Positions 1-8,074 of a DNA stretch of 14,292 nt are shown here, piece after piece; position 1 is the first letter of the stretch, and each line of letters opens with the position of its first letter. Where the stretch lies: positions 1-14,292 of the forward strand of contig JAFQKZ010000089.1 in NCBI GenBank assembly GCA_017414725.1. The letters are read 5' to 3'. The notes beneath the pieces are model-generated. The model did no database searches. It saw only the letters and a program-made list of their open reading frames with translations, and was not told the origin of the DNA. The translations under genes were made by a program, and so were the position numbers. This stretch comes from Clostridia bacterium. Its GTDB lineage: Bacteria > Bacillota > Clostridia > Oscillospirales > Acutalibacteraceae.

Positions 1-330
1 CATATATATAAAATAAATAAAATCAATTTCAAAATAACTATAAAAATATAAAATATATCCAATATCTCATAGACATCAAAAGACAAATTTTGTGAAAGTC
101 TACGAAATCAAAAGTTACATAATTGTAACAAAAGGTTACGCCATATTGCTATTTCGAACATACCGTTTCACTGTTTAGTTGTGTTTTGAAAATCACATTA
201 CATAAAAGAATGTCACATAAAAAGGAAGAAAGCCGAAACCTCAAATTTTCATCTTTAGTTTGACATCCGAATTAATTTACAAATATAATTAACACAATTA
301 GATTTATAATTTCGAAGGAGTTGATCGTGC
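1..330. other. AT-rich non-coding left flank with a small inverted repeat
   Basis: I see no convincing gene in this stretch on either strand. It is highly AT-rich. Positions 114-119 (GTTACA) and 124-129 (TGTAAC) form a perfect 6-bp inverted repeat around a 4-base spacer, and a third GTTAC lies at 135-139, so a protein-binding site is possible but unproven. A 17-codon reading frame at 210-263 has no clear ribosome binding site. The right end holds the promoter and Shine-Dalgarno site (AAGGAG at 315-320) of the gene starting at 331. The upstream gene, if any, lies outside the window. Confidence 0.6.
260..289 (+). promoter_or_regulatory. Sigma-A type promoter for the Ig-like membrane protein
   Basis: TTGACA at 260-265 and TATAAT at 284-289 are both exact consensus hexamers, separated by 18 bases. 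Transcription would start near 296, giving a leader of about 35 bases before the ATG at 331. The match is strong for an AT-rich genome because the -35 box contains G and C at the expected places. Confidence 0.8.
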
Positions 331-1239
331 ATGATAAATACTAGTGTTTTTAATATTATACTTAGAACTATACGAAATATTGTCGGAGGACTTTTTTGTT
401 TTGTAGGGCTCTGTGGCGTGATTACCGGAAGTGTTATATCTGGGCTTTTTGTGATTTTATTAGGAATAACACTGCTGCCAATATTATACGAGAAAATAAA
501 TTTCAGTAAATTCAAGTACGCATCAATTATTTTGCCTGTATCATGTTTTGTATTGTTTGTGATATTCATGCCAAAGAACAATTCCGAAGTTACTGAAACT
601 AATGATGTTATTGAAACCAGTACGACTGTTATATCACAAGAAGATCGAAAAATTGAAATAGAAAGTTTGAGTTTTGAAGAAACAGAAATAGAGTTAGATA
701 TAAAAGAAACCAAAAACATAACTTTGGGCATATTGCCTGAAGATGCTGATATTAATGACTTAGAATATTGCACAACAGACAGCAAAATTGCAGTATTAGA
801 AAGAACTGACATAACGAGTGAAAGAAACAAAATCACTTTACAAGTCAAGCCTTATACTGAAGGGACATGCGAAGTTTTTGCAAAATCATCAAACGGAATT
901 ATCAGTAACAAAGTTAATGTCAAAATAGTTGATAATGAACGGATACAGGCTGAAGAACAGACTAGAAAATTAGCTGAGCAGAACGCAATTACACAAAATA
1001 TAAATAAGACAGACAGCGATTCGAATTCTGGTACTAAAAATGTAAGTAACTCTACGCAAACAAATTCTAACGTTTCCACTGTTGTTTCTACTGTAAATAA
1101 TAGTAAAACAGTGTACAGAACTCCAAAAGGCAAGAGATATCATTATGATTCTAATTGTGGAGGCAAGAACTCCTATAAAATAACTCTTGATTTAGCAAAA
1201 TCCGCAGGTTTAACGCCTTGCAAGAAATGTGCTGCTTAA
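331..1239 (+). CDS. Membrane protein with Ig-like domain and C-terminal His/Cys motif
   Basis: A 302-residue protein of unknown function. Three hydrophobic segments are visible near the N-terminus (about residues 17-34, 36-53 and 65-80). Residues about 107-200 alternate beta-strand-like stretches and read like a bacterial Ig-like (BIG2-type) domain. A Ser/Thr/Asn-rich linker (about 215-258) follows. The last 44 residues contain YHYDSNCGGKNSYKITL and end in CKKC, with His271, Cys276, Cys297 and Cys300 placed as possible metal ligands. This tail recurs in surface-type proteins of Firmicutes, often after Ig-like or SH3-like modules; its role is not known to me. The start is ATG with AAGGAG 10 bases upstream. 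The gene has its own promoter and is followed by a separate promoter for lemA, so it is probably monocistronic. Domain calls are by eye; the tail motif is the surest part. Confidence 0.8.
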   Translation: MINTSVFNIILRTIRNIVGGLFCFVGLCGVITGSVISGLFVILLGITLLPILYEKINFSKFKYASIILPVSCFVLFVIFMPKNNSEVTETNDVIETSTTVISQEDRKIEIESLSFEETEIELDIKETKNITLGILPEDADINDLEYCTTDSKIAVLERTDITSERNKITLQVKPYTEGTCEVFAKSSNGIISNKVNVKIVDNERIQAEEQTRKLAEQNAITQNINKTDSDSNSGTKNVSNSTQTNSNVSTVVSTVNNSKTVYRTPKGKRYHYDSNCGGKNSYKITLDLAKSAGLTPCKKCAA

Positions 1240-1253
1240 CAAAACTTAAAAAT

Positions 1254-1283
1254 TTGACTTCTAAATTAATTTTATGATATGAT
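1254..1283 (+). promoter_or_regulatory. Promoter of the lemA operon
   Basis: TTGACT at 1254-1259 and TATGAT at 1278-1283 each match sigma-A consensus at five of six positions, with an 18-base spacer. Transcription would begin near 1290, right at the left arm of the inverted repeat at 1289-1319. The leader to the lemA start would be about 60 bases. The promoter lies wholly between the two genes. Confidence 0.65.
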
Positions 1284-1288
1284 AAAGT

Positions 1289-1319
1289 TATTAGAATTTT
1301 TAGTTTTGAAATTCTAATA
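1289..1319 (+). repeat. Perfect 11-bp inverted repeat in the lemA leader
   Basis: TATTAGAATTT at 1289-1299 is the exact reverse complement of AAATTCTAATA at 1309-1319, with a 9-base loop. It starts at the predicted transcription start of the lemA operon and ends 16 bases before the GGGGG Shine-Dalgarno stretch. No T-run follows on the plus strand, so it does not look like a terminator of the upstream gene. It could be a 5'-terminal stem-loop that stabilises the mRNA, or a DNA operator. Which of these it is cannot be decided from sequence. Confidence 0.6.
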
Positions 1320-1348
1320 TACAGTAAAATAATTTGGGGGTAAATATC

Positions 1349-1924
1349 ATGAAAAAGTTATCAGGATGGGCAATTTTCGGAATAATACTCGGGATATTCG
1401 CGGTATTCGGGAGTATGTACGTAATTGGAAATTATAATAATTTAGTAAGTTTAAGAGAGAATGTAAATAATCAGTATTCAAATATTGATGTTTGTCTGCA
1501 AAGACGTTCGGATTTGATTCCAAATCTTGTGAGTACGGTCAAAGGCTATACAAATCATGAAAAAGAGATTTTGACTCAAATTTCAGAGTCACGCGCAAAA
1601 TTATCCGGAGCAGGTAACATAAACGAAAAATCTCAGGCTAGTACCGAGCTAACTAATGCACTTAGTCGCTTACTAGTTGTTGTAGAGAATTATCCTAATT
1701 TAAAAGCTGATGCTCAGTTCATAGCTCTTACGGATGAACTTGCCGGCACTGAAAATCGGATTGCTGTCGCGAGAAGAGATTACAACACAGCTGTTCAAAC
1801 TTATAATCAAACTATAAAAAAATTCCCAACAAATATTATTGCTAATATGTTTAATTTTGAAAGTGCTGAAAGATTCGAAAGTACGGATAGTGCTCGTGAA
1901 GTTCCGATTGTAAATTTTGAGTAA
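1349..1924 (+). CDS. lemA: LemA family protein
   Basis: A 191-residue LemA family protein, close to the usual length of about 185-200. One membrane helix (about residues 7-27) is followed by the long helical domain typical of the family. Clear signatures are NNQYSNIDVCLQRRSDLIPNL, the VKGYTNHEKEIL segment, the NYPNLKAD segment and the ending with FNFESAERFES. The N-terminus is probably short and outside the membrane, with the helical bundle anchored by the single helix. LemA is widespread and often sits next to TPM-domain proteins, as here, but its molecular role is unsettled. I chose ATG at 1349 because GGGGG (1336-1340) sits 8 bases upstream; a TTG at 1334 in the same frame overlaps that site. 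It is the first gene of a likely operon continuing to 6067. The next gene starts 32 bases after the stop. Confidence 0.95.
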   Translation: MKKLSGWAIFGIILGIFAVFGSMYVIGNYNNLVSLRENVNNQYSNIDVCLQRRSDLIPNLVSTVKGYTNHEKEILTQISESRAKLSGAGNINEKSQASTELTNALSRLLVVVENYPNLKADAQFIALTDELAGTENRIAVARRDYNTAVQTYNQTIKKFPTNIIANMFNFESAERFESTDSAREVPIVNFE

Positions 1925-1956
1925 TTTTGAATTTATGTAAAATTTGAGTGAAATTT

Positions 1957-2835
1957 ATGATGAATAAAATTAAATTCGCAAGAATATTGGTTTTGTTTAG
2001 TATTATGTTTGTGTTTTGCTTTAGTTGCGCAAAGTGCATTGTTCAGCCTACCAACAATTTCTATATAAATGATTACGCCGGAATTTTAAATCAAGAAACT
2101 CAGGATTATGTTTTAAATAATAGCGTAGCACTGTGCGAGAAAACCGGTGCTCAAGTTGTTGTGGTCACAGTAAAGAATCTCGAAAATAAAAAGCTTGAGG
2201 AATACGCATTAGATTTGGCAAGAAACTGGGGCATTGGAAGTTCAGAAAAAGGTAATGGTTTGCTAATTTTGCTTGCACTTCAGGAGAGAAAAGTACGCGT
2301 TGAGGTTGGCAAAGGATTAGAAGGCTGTCTAAACGACTCCAAAGTCAAGCGAATTATAAATGACTGCGGAGTTCCGTATTTCAAAAAAGACGACTGGAAT
2401 ACGGGTGTCAAGGTTTTGTACACAGAGTTTTTAACACGGATTTATAGCGAATGTAACATAGAAATGCCGGAAGAAGTTGATAAAGTTTATTCAAGTTACA
2501 CAACTGTTGACAACAGTATGAAAAATATTGTTAAAGTTGTGATATTTGTGTTAATAGCGATAGTTGGTGGATTTGCATTTTGTGTGCTTGTCATTGCACT
2601 ACGAAAACCAAAAGATTTTTTCACTATTCATACTTATGGCATCAACAGAAATGATATATACGATGATGATGATAGTGATGATGACGATGACGACGATTAC
2701 CATGATAGCTATTTCGGTGGCGGTGGATTTTGGGACAGCGGAAGCAGTACCGGAAGTGGCAGTTTTTGGGATGGCGGTGGCTTTAGCGGCGGAGGCGGTG
2801 ATTTCTTTGGCGGTGGCGCTTCAGGCGATTTTTAG
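1957..2835 (+). CDS. TPM-domain membrane protein (YgcG/Psb32-like)
   Basis: About 292 residues. An N-terminal signal-like hydrophobic segment (about 5-24) is followed by a TPM domain (about 33-165) with recognisable pieces: NFYINDYAGIL, the GAQVVVVTV strand, ARNWGIGSSEKGNGLLILLA and RKVRVEVGKGLEG. A second membrane helix spans about 191-215. Then come an Asp-rich run (about 235-247) and a Gly-rich tail with Phe and Trp (254-292) ending in GGGASGDF. This order is standard for the family, whose proteins are exported and membrane anchored; some TPM proteins are reported as phosphatases, others are linked to membrane-protein quality control. The start is uncertain: GTG 1948, ATG 1957 and ATG 1960 are in frame with only a weak upstream GAGTG (1946-1950); I prefer 1957. 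Its stop lies 9 bases before the next gene, so the two are probably co-translated. Pairing with lemA supports the call. Confidence 0.9.
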   Translation: MMNKIKFARILVLFSIMFVFCFSCAKCIVQPTNNFYINDYAGILNQETQDYVLNNSVALCEKTGAQVVVVTVKNLENKKLEEYALDLARNWGIGSSEKGNGLLILLALQERKVRVEVGKGLEGCLNDSKVKRIINDCGVPYFKKDDWNTGVKVLYTEFLTRIYSECNIEMPEEVDKVYSSYTTVDNSMKNIVKVVIFVLIAIVGGFAFCVLVIALRKPKDFFTIHTYGINRNDIYDDDDSDDDDDDDYHDSYFGGGGFWDSGSSTGSGSFWDGGGFSGGGGDFFGGGASGDF

Positions 2836-2844
2836 AGGAAAGAT

Positions 2845-3951
2845 GTGGGAGATATAGAGATAAAAATTGCGCATTGTGCGGATTTACACATAGGAAGTTC
2901 GAGCAACACGAGTGAAATTCTGAAAAGTTTCTATAATCTTATCGAAATATGCACAAATCCGGATATTAACATATTATTAATATCTGGGGATTTGTTTGAT
3001 AGTCTAGACGTTTCACAAGATGATTTAAATATAGTTAAAAACGAGTTAAAAAATATCAAAATCCCGGTGTATATTTCGCCGGGAAACCACGATCCGTACA
3101 TATCCAACACTATTTATGATACCGAATGGCCCGAAAACGTTCATATATTTAGGAGTTCAAAAATAAATTTTTTCGAAATACCTGAGCACAAAACTAGAAT
3201 TTATGGTGCAGGATTTAGCGATATTTACGAGCTTGAGAGTTTGTTCGAAGCTGACAATAATTTGGATAAAAATTATATAAATATATGCACAATTCACGGT
3301 GACATATATAATTCTCAGTCAAAATTATACAATAACATATCTTTAAACGATATAAAAAACAGTAATTTTGACTATATCGCGCTTGGCCATATTCATAAGC
3401 GAACTGAGCCTCAAAAAATTGGGAATACTTGGTACGCGTATTCGGGTTCCATCATGAGCATGGGTAGCGATGAGATTGGGAACAAAGGGATTTATGTTGG
3501 AACTATTTCGAAAAACAGATGTGATTTAGAGTTTCAAAAAACGTGTTATTGCACATACGAAAAAGTGCATATAGACGCAACAAACGCTCATAATCATGAC
3601 GAAATAGCACAAAAAATCGTTGATTTTATATCAAAATTTGATAATAGTAAACAAAATTTTTATGAAATTTATATAATAGGTGAATTGCCCGAAGATTTAA
3701 TTCTAAATACAGATTACATAAAAAATATATTAATAAAAGATTTTTATAGAATTAAGATTTATGATGAAACGCACGTAAAAATCGACATAGAAAAGTTAAG
3801 ATACCGAAAAGATTTGCAGGGCATGTTTGTTAATAAATTATTAAATAAAATAGAGAATACTGAAAATACAGATGAACAAAAATTATACCAGGAAGCTTTA
3901 AAAATAGGATTACGTGCGTTTGATAACGAGGTTTTTTGCGATGGAAATTAA
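2845..3951 (+). CDS. SbcD/YhaO-like metallophosphoesterase (DNA exonuclease subunit)
   Basis: A 368-residue calcineurin-like phosphoesterase of the SbcD/Mre11 family, likely the nuclease subunit that works with the ATPase encoded next. All metal-site motifs are present: ADLH (Asp13, His15), GDLFD (48-52), GNHD (80-83), HGD (151-153) and GHIH (181-184). The N-terminal catalytic domain covers about residues 6-220; the rest would be the capping and ATPase-binding part. Family knowledge: SbcCD-type complexes process DNA ends and hairpins using Mn2+, in the cytoplasm. In organisation it is nearest to Bacillus YhaO, whose gene is paired with yhaN. The start is GTG with GAGG (2835-2838) 6 bases upstream, overlapping the stop of the previous gene; the nearby ATG at 2843 is in another frame and closes at once. 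The 3' end overlaps the next gene by 11 bases, which points to translational coupling. Confidence 0.92.
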   Translation: MGDIEIKIAHCADLHIGSSSNTSEILKSFYNLIEICTNPDINILLISGDLFDSLDVSQDDLNIVKNELKNIKIPVYISPGNHDPYISNTIYDTEWPENVHIFRSSKINFFEIPEHKTRIYGAGFSDIYELESLFEADNNLDKNYINICTIHGDIYNSQSKLYNNISLNDIKNSNFDYIALGHIHKRTEPQKIGNTWYAYSGSIMSMGSDEIGNKGIYVGTISKNRCDLEFQKTCYCTYEKVHIDATNAHNHDEIAQKIVDFISKFDNSKQNFYEIYIIGELPEDLILNTDYIKNILIKDFYRIKIYDETHVKIDIEKLRYRKDLQGMFVNKLLNKIENTENTDEQKLYQEALKIGLRAFDNEVFCDGN

Positions 3952-6067
3952 CAAAATACAAATAGGAAGTTTCGGAAAATTTAAGAATTTTGAAATGTGT
4001 TTTGATAAAAACATGCAAATAATTTACGGAGAAAACGAAGCCGGCAAATCGACTATCATGGAATTTATAAAAATCATGTTGTATAGTCGAAGAAGTGGCG
4101 ATACTACGGGAAAAGACGACAAAATTTTGCGAGCTAAATACACTCCCTGGATTGGCGATAAAGAGATGTATGGAGCCATAGAATTCACTCATAACAGTAC
4201 TTATTATAAACTTCAGAAGAAAATTGATTTAAATTCAGTTTCTAAAGACATTACAAATTTATTAAATATTTCGTCAGGCGAAATTATAAATTTCAAGAAG
4301 AAGCAAGAGGTTGGGGAATATCTTTTTGATATAGACGTAAAAAGTTTTGAGCGTACTGGATATATCAAAAATCTTGGCGATGAAGGATTTGAACAGAGTA
4401 AAAGTAATATAGACACGCTTACCGAGAAAATAATTAATTTTTCATTAACAGGTAGCGAAGAATTGTCTATAAATACAATAATTTCGCGTTTAGAAAATGC
4501 TATAAAAGACTTGACACGCAACAAAAATAAGAGTGGTAAAATTCCGGAAACAAAACAAGAAATTAGTGATTTATCGGAAAAAATATACAATTTAAATAGA
4601 TTAGAATTAAAACAAGCGGAAATTTTGGATAAAATTAATAATATCAAAAAAATGCAAGCAGAAAAAAGTTATTTAAAAACTAAACTAGAAACTATAGAAA
4701 GAGATCGCGAAATCACGTTAATAAAAGATTTAATAAGTATTAAAAAGCAAAATATTGAAATTAATTCTAGATTAAATATCCCAGAACATAGTATTATAGA
4801 AAAATTATATAATACAAAAGAAAACATTAAATTTCACGAAAATAAAATTCTAGAACAAAAAATAGATAATTTTTGCAGTAAAAATCGCGAAATCGTAGAG
4901 GATATAACCAATCAGAGAAAAGCTTTGGAAAATTCTATCAATCACAAGAAAAAGTTTCTTATGAGTATAAATTTTACTGTTTTGTCGTTTACTTTGTTTC
5001 TATTTTTTATAAGCCTTTTTGTTACAAAATTCGGCATAGTAACTAATATCTTGGCGTTTATTACAGGCGTTTTAGGAATATTTCACTATAAAAAATATAT
5101 TAATTATATGAAAAGTAATAAAAATGAATTATCAAAATTGCAAGAACAAATTGATAATATAGAATCTGAGATCATGTGCAGATTTAAAACTCAAACCCAA
5201 ATTATTATGCAAAATACCAAAATCATTGATAAATATAAAGAAGAATTTGTTAGTATTTTATCGAATTATGGAAATATAAGTAATTATGATCATGCTCTTG
5301 ACTTTTTTGATACTATTATGATTAATTCACAAAAAATAGAGAAAAATAACGAAAAAATCAAAAATTACGAGAAAATTTTATGCATTAAATATAAAAGCAT
5401 TCATGAACTTGAAAAGCTTGTAGAACAACATGAATTTAGTGATTTTAGTGCTACAAGTGAAGAAATTTTTGAAATAAAAAATCGCTTAGAACAACTTGAA
5501 AGCATGAATTTGGATAATTTATATATCGAAAATCACAAAAAAATAACAAAAAACAACGAAAATATAGATAATTTAAATAGTGATTTAGTTAATCAAAAAA
5601 AATATCTGGAAAAACTAGAAAATTATTTAAAGAGTTTGGAAATTGCAAAAGAAGTTTTTTGCGAGTGCCTGGATAGTATCAGAAGAACTTTTAGTCCTGA
5701 TTTGAACAACCATGCGTCGGAAATTTTGAAAAATATTACGGGTGAAAAATACAACAAATTATATGTGCAAAAAGACTATAAAATTATTATTAACAATGAT
5801 TTTTTTGACAGAACATACGAAAATTTTAGTAGTGGAACGATCGATCAGGCATATTTAGCTTTGCGGATTGCTATTTCTAAATTAATATCTAGTGAAATTC
5901 CGTTAATTTTAGATGACGTTTTGGTTAGATATGATACAAATAGAATTATAAATACGCTAAATTTTCTTAAAAAAACATCAAAAAACACGCAAATTATTTT
6001 ATTTACGTGTCATGACTATATTGTGAATTGTGCAGAAAAACTGGGTATAAAAATTATAAATATTTAG
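3941..6067 (+). CDS. SbcC/YhaN-like AAA ATPase with coiled coils and central membrane hairpin
   Basis: A 708-residue SMC/Rad50-like ATPase, the expected partner of the upstream phosphoesterase. The Walker A motif is GENEAGKST (30-38). The ABC signature is FSSGTIDQAYLALRIA (629-644), Walker B is PLILDDV (654-660), and a switch histidine is at 691. Between the two halves lie long Lys/Glu/Asn-rich coiled coils (about 180-340 and 390-580), interrupted at about 342-382 by two hydrophobic helices instead of the zinc hook of classical SbcC. Such a membrane hairpin is seen in YhaN-type proteins and suggests the complex is tethered to the membrane. It is shorter than Bacillus YhaN or E. coli SbcC (both close to 1,000 residues or more). 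I chose ATG 3941, with ACGAGG 9 bases upstream, over the GTG at 3914 because the conserved N-terminus begins here. The last 14 bases overlap the convergent symporter gene. Confidence 0.9.
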   Translation: MEINKIQIGSFGKFKNFEMCFDKNMQIIYGENEAGKSTIMEFIKIMLYSRRSGDTTGKDDKILRAKYTPWIGDKEMYGAIEFTHNSTYYKLQKKIDLNSVSKDITNLLNISSGEIINFKKKQEVGEYLFDIDVKSFERTGYIKNLGDEGFEQSKSNIDTLTEKIINFSLTGSEELSINTIISRLENAIKDLTRNKNKSGKIPETKQEISDLSEKIYNLNRLELKQAEILDKINNIKKMQAEKSYLKTKLETIERDREITLIKDLISIKKQNIEINSRLNIPEHSIIEKLYNTKENIKFHENKILEQKIDNFCSKNREIVEDITNQRKALENSINHKKKFLMSINFTVLSFTLFLFFISLFVTKFGIVTNILAFITGVLGIFHYKKYINYMKSNKNELSKLQEQIDNIESEIMCRFKTQTQIIMQNTKIIDKYKEEFVSILSNYGNISNYDHALDFFDTIMINSQKIEKNNEKIKNYEKILCIKYKSIHELEKLVEQHEFSDFSATSEEIFEIKNRLEQLESMNLDNLYIENHKKITKNNENIDNLNSDLVNQKKYLEKLENYLKSLEIAKEVFCECLDSIRRTFSPDLNNHASEILKNITGEKYNKLYVQKDYKIIINNDFFDRTYENFSSGTIDQAYLALRIAISKLISSEIPLILDDVLVRYDTNRIINTLNFLKKTSKNTQIILFTCHDYIVNCAEKLGIKIINI

Positions 6068-7445
6068 ACTTTTTCTGAAGCTTGTTTACTGTGCAAAACA
6101 CTATTAAATTAGCTAAAATTCCGACAATTTCACTATAACTTTTTGTTGGATTACCCCAAAAATTACACGCTAATACTGAAAACACACCTGCAAACATGGA
6201 TGCATAAAACGCTTGAGGAGTGGATTTTTTGCCTAGCAGTGCGAAAATTAACGGCACTAGCACGACTGGACTCCAAAATGAGTATGAGTATACGAGTATA
6301 TCTAAAACATTTGGGACTGTGATTGCGAAAACAGAAGCCACAACGCCCGTCAAAATGTTAATAATTCGTACTATTAATACGCTTTTTTGTGGATTTTGTC
6401 CAAATATAGGTTCTAAAACATTATTTGTAAGCTCAACAGATGCACTATTTAAAAATGAACTCGCACTTGACATTACTATTGAAAGCGTTCCGGCAATTAA
6501 AATTCCCCTGATTCCTGGTGGGGCGACAGCGTTTATCATTGACTGCATAATCGAATTTGTGTTGATTTGTTGCCCTTGGAAGTAGACGAGCCCGACTAGT
6601 CCGACCAATCCTGTGATTACAAAGAACGGAATCGATAAAATTCCACTTAAAATTGTAGCTTTTGACGTGGTTTTGAGGTCGGTTCCCATCAGTAATCTCT
6701 GGACATACGGCGGGACCATTGACTCGCCCATTGCAAATGATATGAACAAAGATATTAATCCTAATGGCCCTGATTTGTTGAAAATATCTAGATTTTCTCT
6801 TGAAACTTGCGAAATTATATGCAAAACGCCGCCTGCTTTTTGAACGCTTATGAATAATAAAACCGGCATTGCTATCATTAGTATTACAAATTGTATGATT
6901 TCTGTTGCGACGACGGACTGCATACCACCGATTGACGTTGAAATTAAGACTGAAATCATCCCGATTATCATTCCGTGCGCAGGTTTTAATCCTAAAAATA
7001 CGTTGAATATGTAGCTTATTGAGCTGATTTGCGCGCCTAATATGCCAGAACAAACCATAAATGCAAAAAAACCAGTTAAAATTTGTGCATTTTTACCATA
7101 TGATTCTCGCATTATTTCGCCGGTAGATGACATGTTGTTCTCCAATATTAGTTTGGGAATTTTCGGAACAACAAACTTGCCAATTAAAATCACTGACAGC
7201 GAAAATCCGAACAATGCAATAATGTTCCCAATGCCGATTTGTGCGACTTTGGCGGCATTTCCGGTCGAAAATCCTCCGCCGATAAACGCCGCACTAAGCG
7301 TTGCGACCAAAACAAAAGTCCCATATTTTCTTGTTGATAAAGAAAATTCTTTGACGTTTTTGACTTTTTTATTGCTCGATGCGACTATTCCTGTAATCAT
7401 AATCACGGTCAAATATAATATAACTATAAATAAATCTAAGTTCAA
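6054..7445 (-). CDS. Sodium:solute symporter (SSS) family transporter
   Basis: About 463 residues, nearly all hydrophobic segments; I estimate 12-13 membrane helices, as in the SSS family. Family marks include AAFIGGGFSTGNAAKVAQIG near the first helices (the broken TM1 region), a GPLGLISLFISFAMGES stretch, and MSSASSFLNSASVELTNNV, which corresponds to the Na+-binding TM8 segment rich in small hydroxyl residues. It should couple Na+ entry to uptake of a small solute across the cytoplasmic membrane. The substrate cannot be read from the sequence; candidates are amino acids, pantothenate, sugars or other organic solutes. The start is TTG at 7445-7443, because AGGAG (7457-7453) lies 7 bases upstream; a farther TTG at 7475 overlaps the TGA of the preceding gene but lacks as good a site. 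It lies 26 bases after the DUF4364 gene, probably in the same transcript, and its stop overlaps the convergent ATPase gene by 14 bases. Confidence 0.88.
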   Translation of the reverse strand: MNLDLFIVILYLTVIMITGIVASSNKKVKNVKEFSLSTRKYGTFVLVATLSAAFIGGGFSTGNAAKVAQIGIGNIIALFGFSLSVILIGKFVVPKIPKLILENNMSSTGEIMRESYGKNAQILTGFFAFMVCSGILGAQISSISYIFNVFLGLKPAHGMIIGMISVLISTSIGGMQSVVATEIIQFVILMIAMPVLLFISVQKAGGVLHIISQVSRENLDIFNKSGPLGLISLFISFAMGESMVPPYVQRLLMGTDLKTTSKATILSGILSIPFFVITGLVGLVGLVYFQGQQINTNSIMQSMINAVAPPGIRGILIAGTLSIVMSSASSFLNSASVELTNNVLEPIFGQNPQKSVLIVRIINILTGVVASVFAITVPNVLDILVYSYSFWSPVVLVPLIFALLGKKSTPQAFYASMFAGVFSVLACNFWGNPTKSYSEIVGILANLIVFCTVNKLQKKSKYL

Positions 7446-7452
7446 TTTTAAT

Positions 7453-7457
7453 CTCCT
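7453..7457 (-). promoter_or_regulatory. Shine-Dalgarno site that sets the symporter start
   Basis: The minus strand reads AGGAG here, 7 bases before TTG at 7445-7443. This places the start 10 codons inside the longest frame, which would begin at TTG 7475. A TTG start with near-ideal spacing is therefore the better choice, although the longer TTGA-overlapping start remains possible through translational coupling with the gene upstream. Confidence 0.6.
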
Positions 7458-7471
7458 ACTAGTAATCGTGT

Positions 7472-8035
7472 TCAATCACATATAATATCTGCAAAAATCC
7501 CTAAAATTTTTCCGTAAATTTCACTGGGGTCCTTGTAAAATTTGGACTTGATATTATTTGCACTTTCAATATCAGGAGCGTACAACTCGAGTTTCATCAT
7601 CTTGAAATCACGATCTTTTATATTGCATGTGACTAAAAAACCATAATTATTTTGTGTAATTATCACAGAATTTTCTTTTTCGTTTCTCATACGCTCAAGA
7701 TAAGACTCAACGACATTTACAGCCTTTTCACGGACACTCTTAGGTAGCGACTTTTCAAGTTCGTGAGCAATTATTTGGCCCTGATTCGTGATTAAAAATT
7801 CATCAAAATTTTCGCTAGATTTAACTATTAGTTCGTTAGAAATTAATTCTGAAAACGCTTCACTTATGTCAAAATAATTTGCAAGACCATTTGCTTGCAG
7901 CACAAGAATTATGTCGCTTTTTTTCATAGGTATATTGAATTTGTTCAAAATATAACAAATCAATATTCTAATTTCATTTTTATTGTTCAAACCGCCGGGA
8001 ATAACACCCGCTGAAAAGGCATCATTATTATTCAT
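7472..8035 (-). CDS. DUF4364 family protein
   Basis: A 187-residue protein matching what I know of DUF4364, a family largely limited to Clostridia and usually found next to housekeeping genes. Recognisable parts are the N-terminal AFSAGVIPGGLNNKNEIRIL, followed by a winged-helix-like region (about residues 20-90) with LQANGLANYFDISEAFSEL. The C-terminal half has mixed strands and helices that may form a dimer or ligand domain. A DNA-binding or regulatory role is plausible from the winged-helix look, but no function is established to my knowledge. The start is ATG at 8035, since AAAGGAG (8049-8043) lies 7 bases upstream; a start 10 codons earlier would place the Shine-Dalgarno site inside the gene. 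It ends in TGA, which shows TGA is a stop here. A weak minus-strand promoter (TTGATT, 16-base spacer, TATGTT) may lie in the 79-base gap upstream. Confidence 0.85.
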   Translation of the reverse strand: MNNNDAFSAGVIPGGLNNKNEIRILICYILNKFNIPMKKSDIILVLQANGLANYFDISEAFSELISNELIVKSSENFDEFLITNQGQIIAHELEKSLPKSVREKAVNVVESYLERMRNEKENSVIITQNNYGFLVTCNIKDRDFKMMKLELYAPDIESANNIKSKFYKDPSEIYGKILGIFADIICD

Positions 8036-8074
8036 GCTGTCACTCCTTTCTCCAAAATTTAACATAAATTTGTA

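Noticed and set aside
210..263. Possible 17-residue leader peptide in the left flank
   Set aside because: There is no convincing ribosome binding site, no regulatory codon pattern, and the frame ends inside the promoter of the next gene.
255..848. Minus-strand frame of 197 codons
   Set aside because: It lies antisense to the Ig-like membrane protein, which has a consensus promoter, ribosome binding site and recognisable tail.
1289..1319. Terminator of the first gene
   Set aside because: The stem is AT-only apart from one G-C pair, has no T-run after it on the plus strand, and sits downstream of the lemA promoter.
2564..2857. Overlapping plus-strand frame of 97 codons
   Set aside because: It is a Met/Thr/Ala-rich shadow of the Asp- and Gly-rich repeats of the TPM protein in another frame, with no ribosome binding site.
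6445..7053. Minus-strand frame of 202 codons inside the symporter gene
   Set aside because: Same strand but another frame, rich in Arg and Asn, unlike a real protein of this genome; the symporter frame has clear family motifs.
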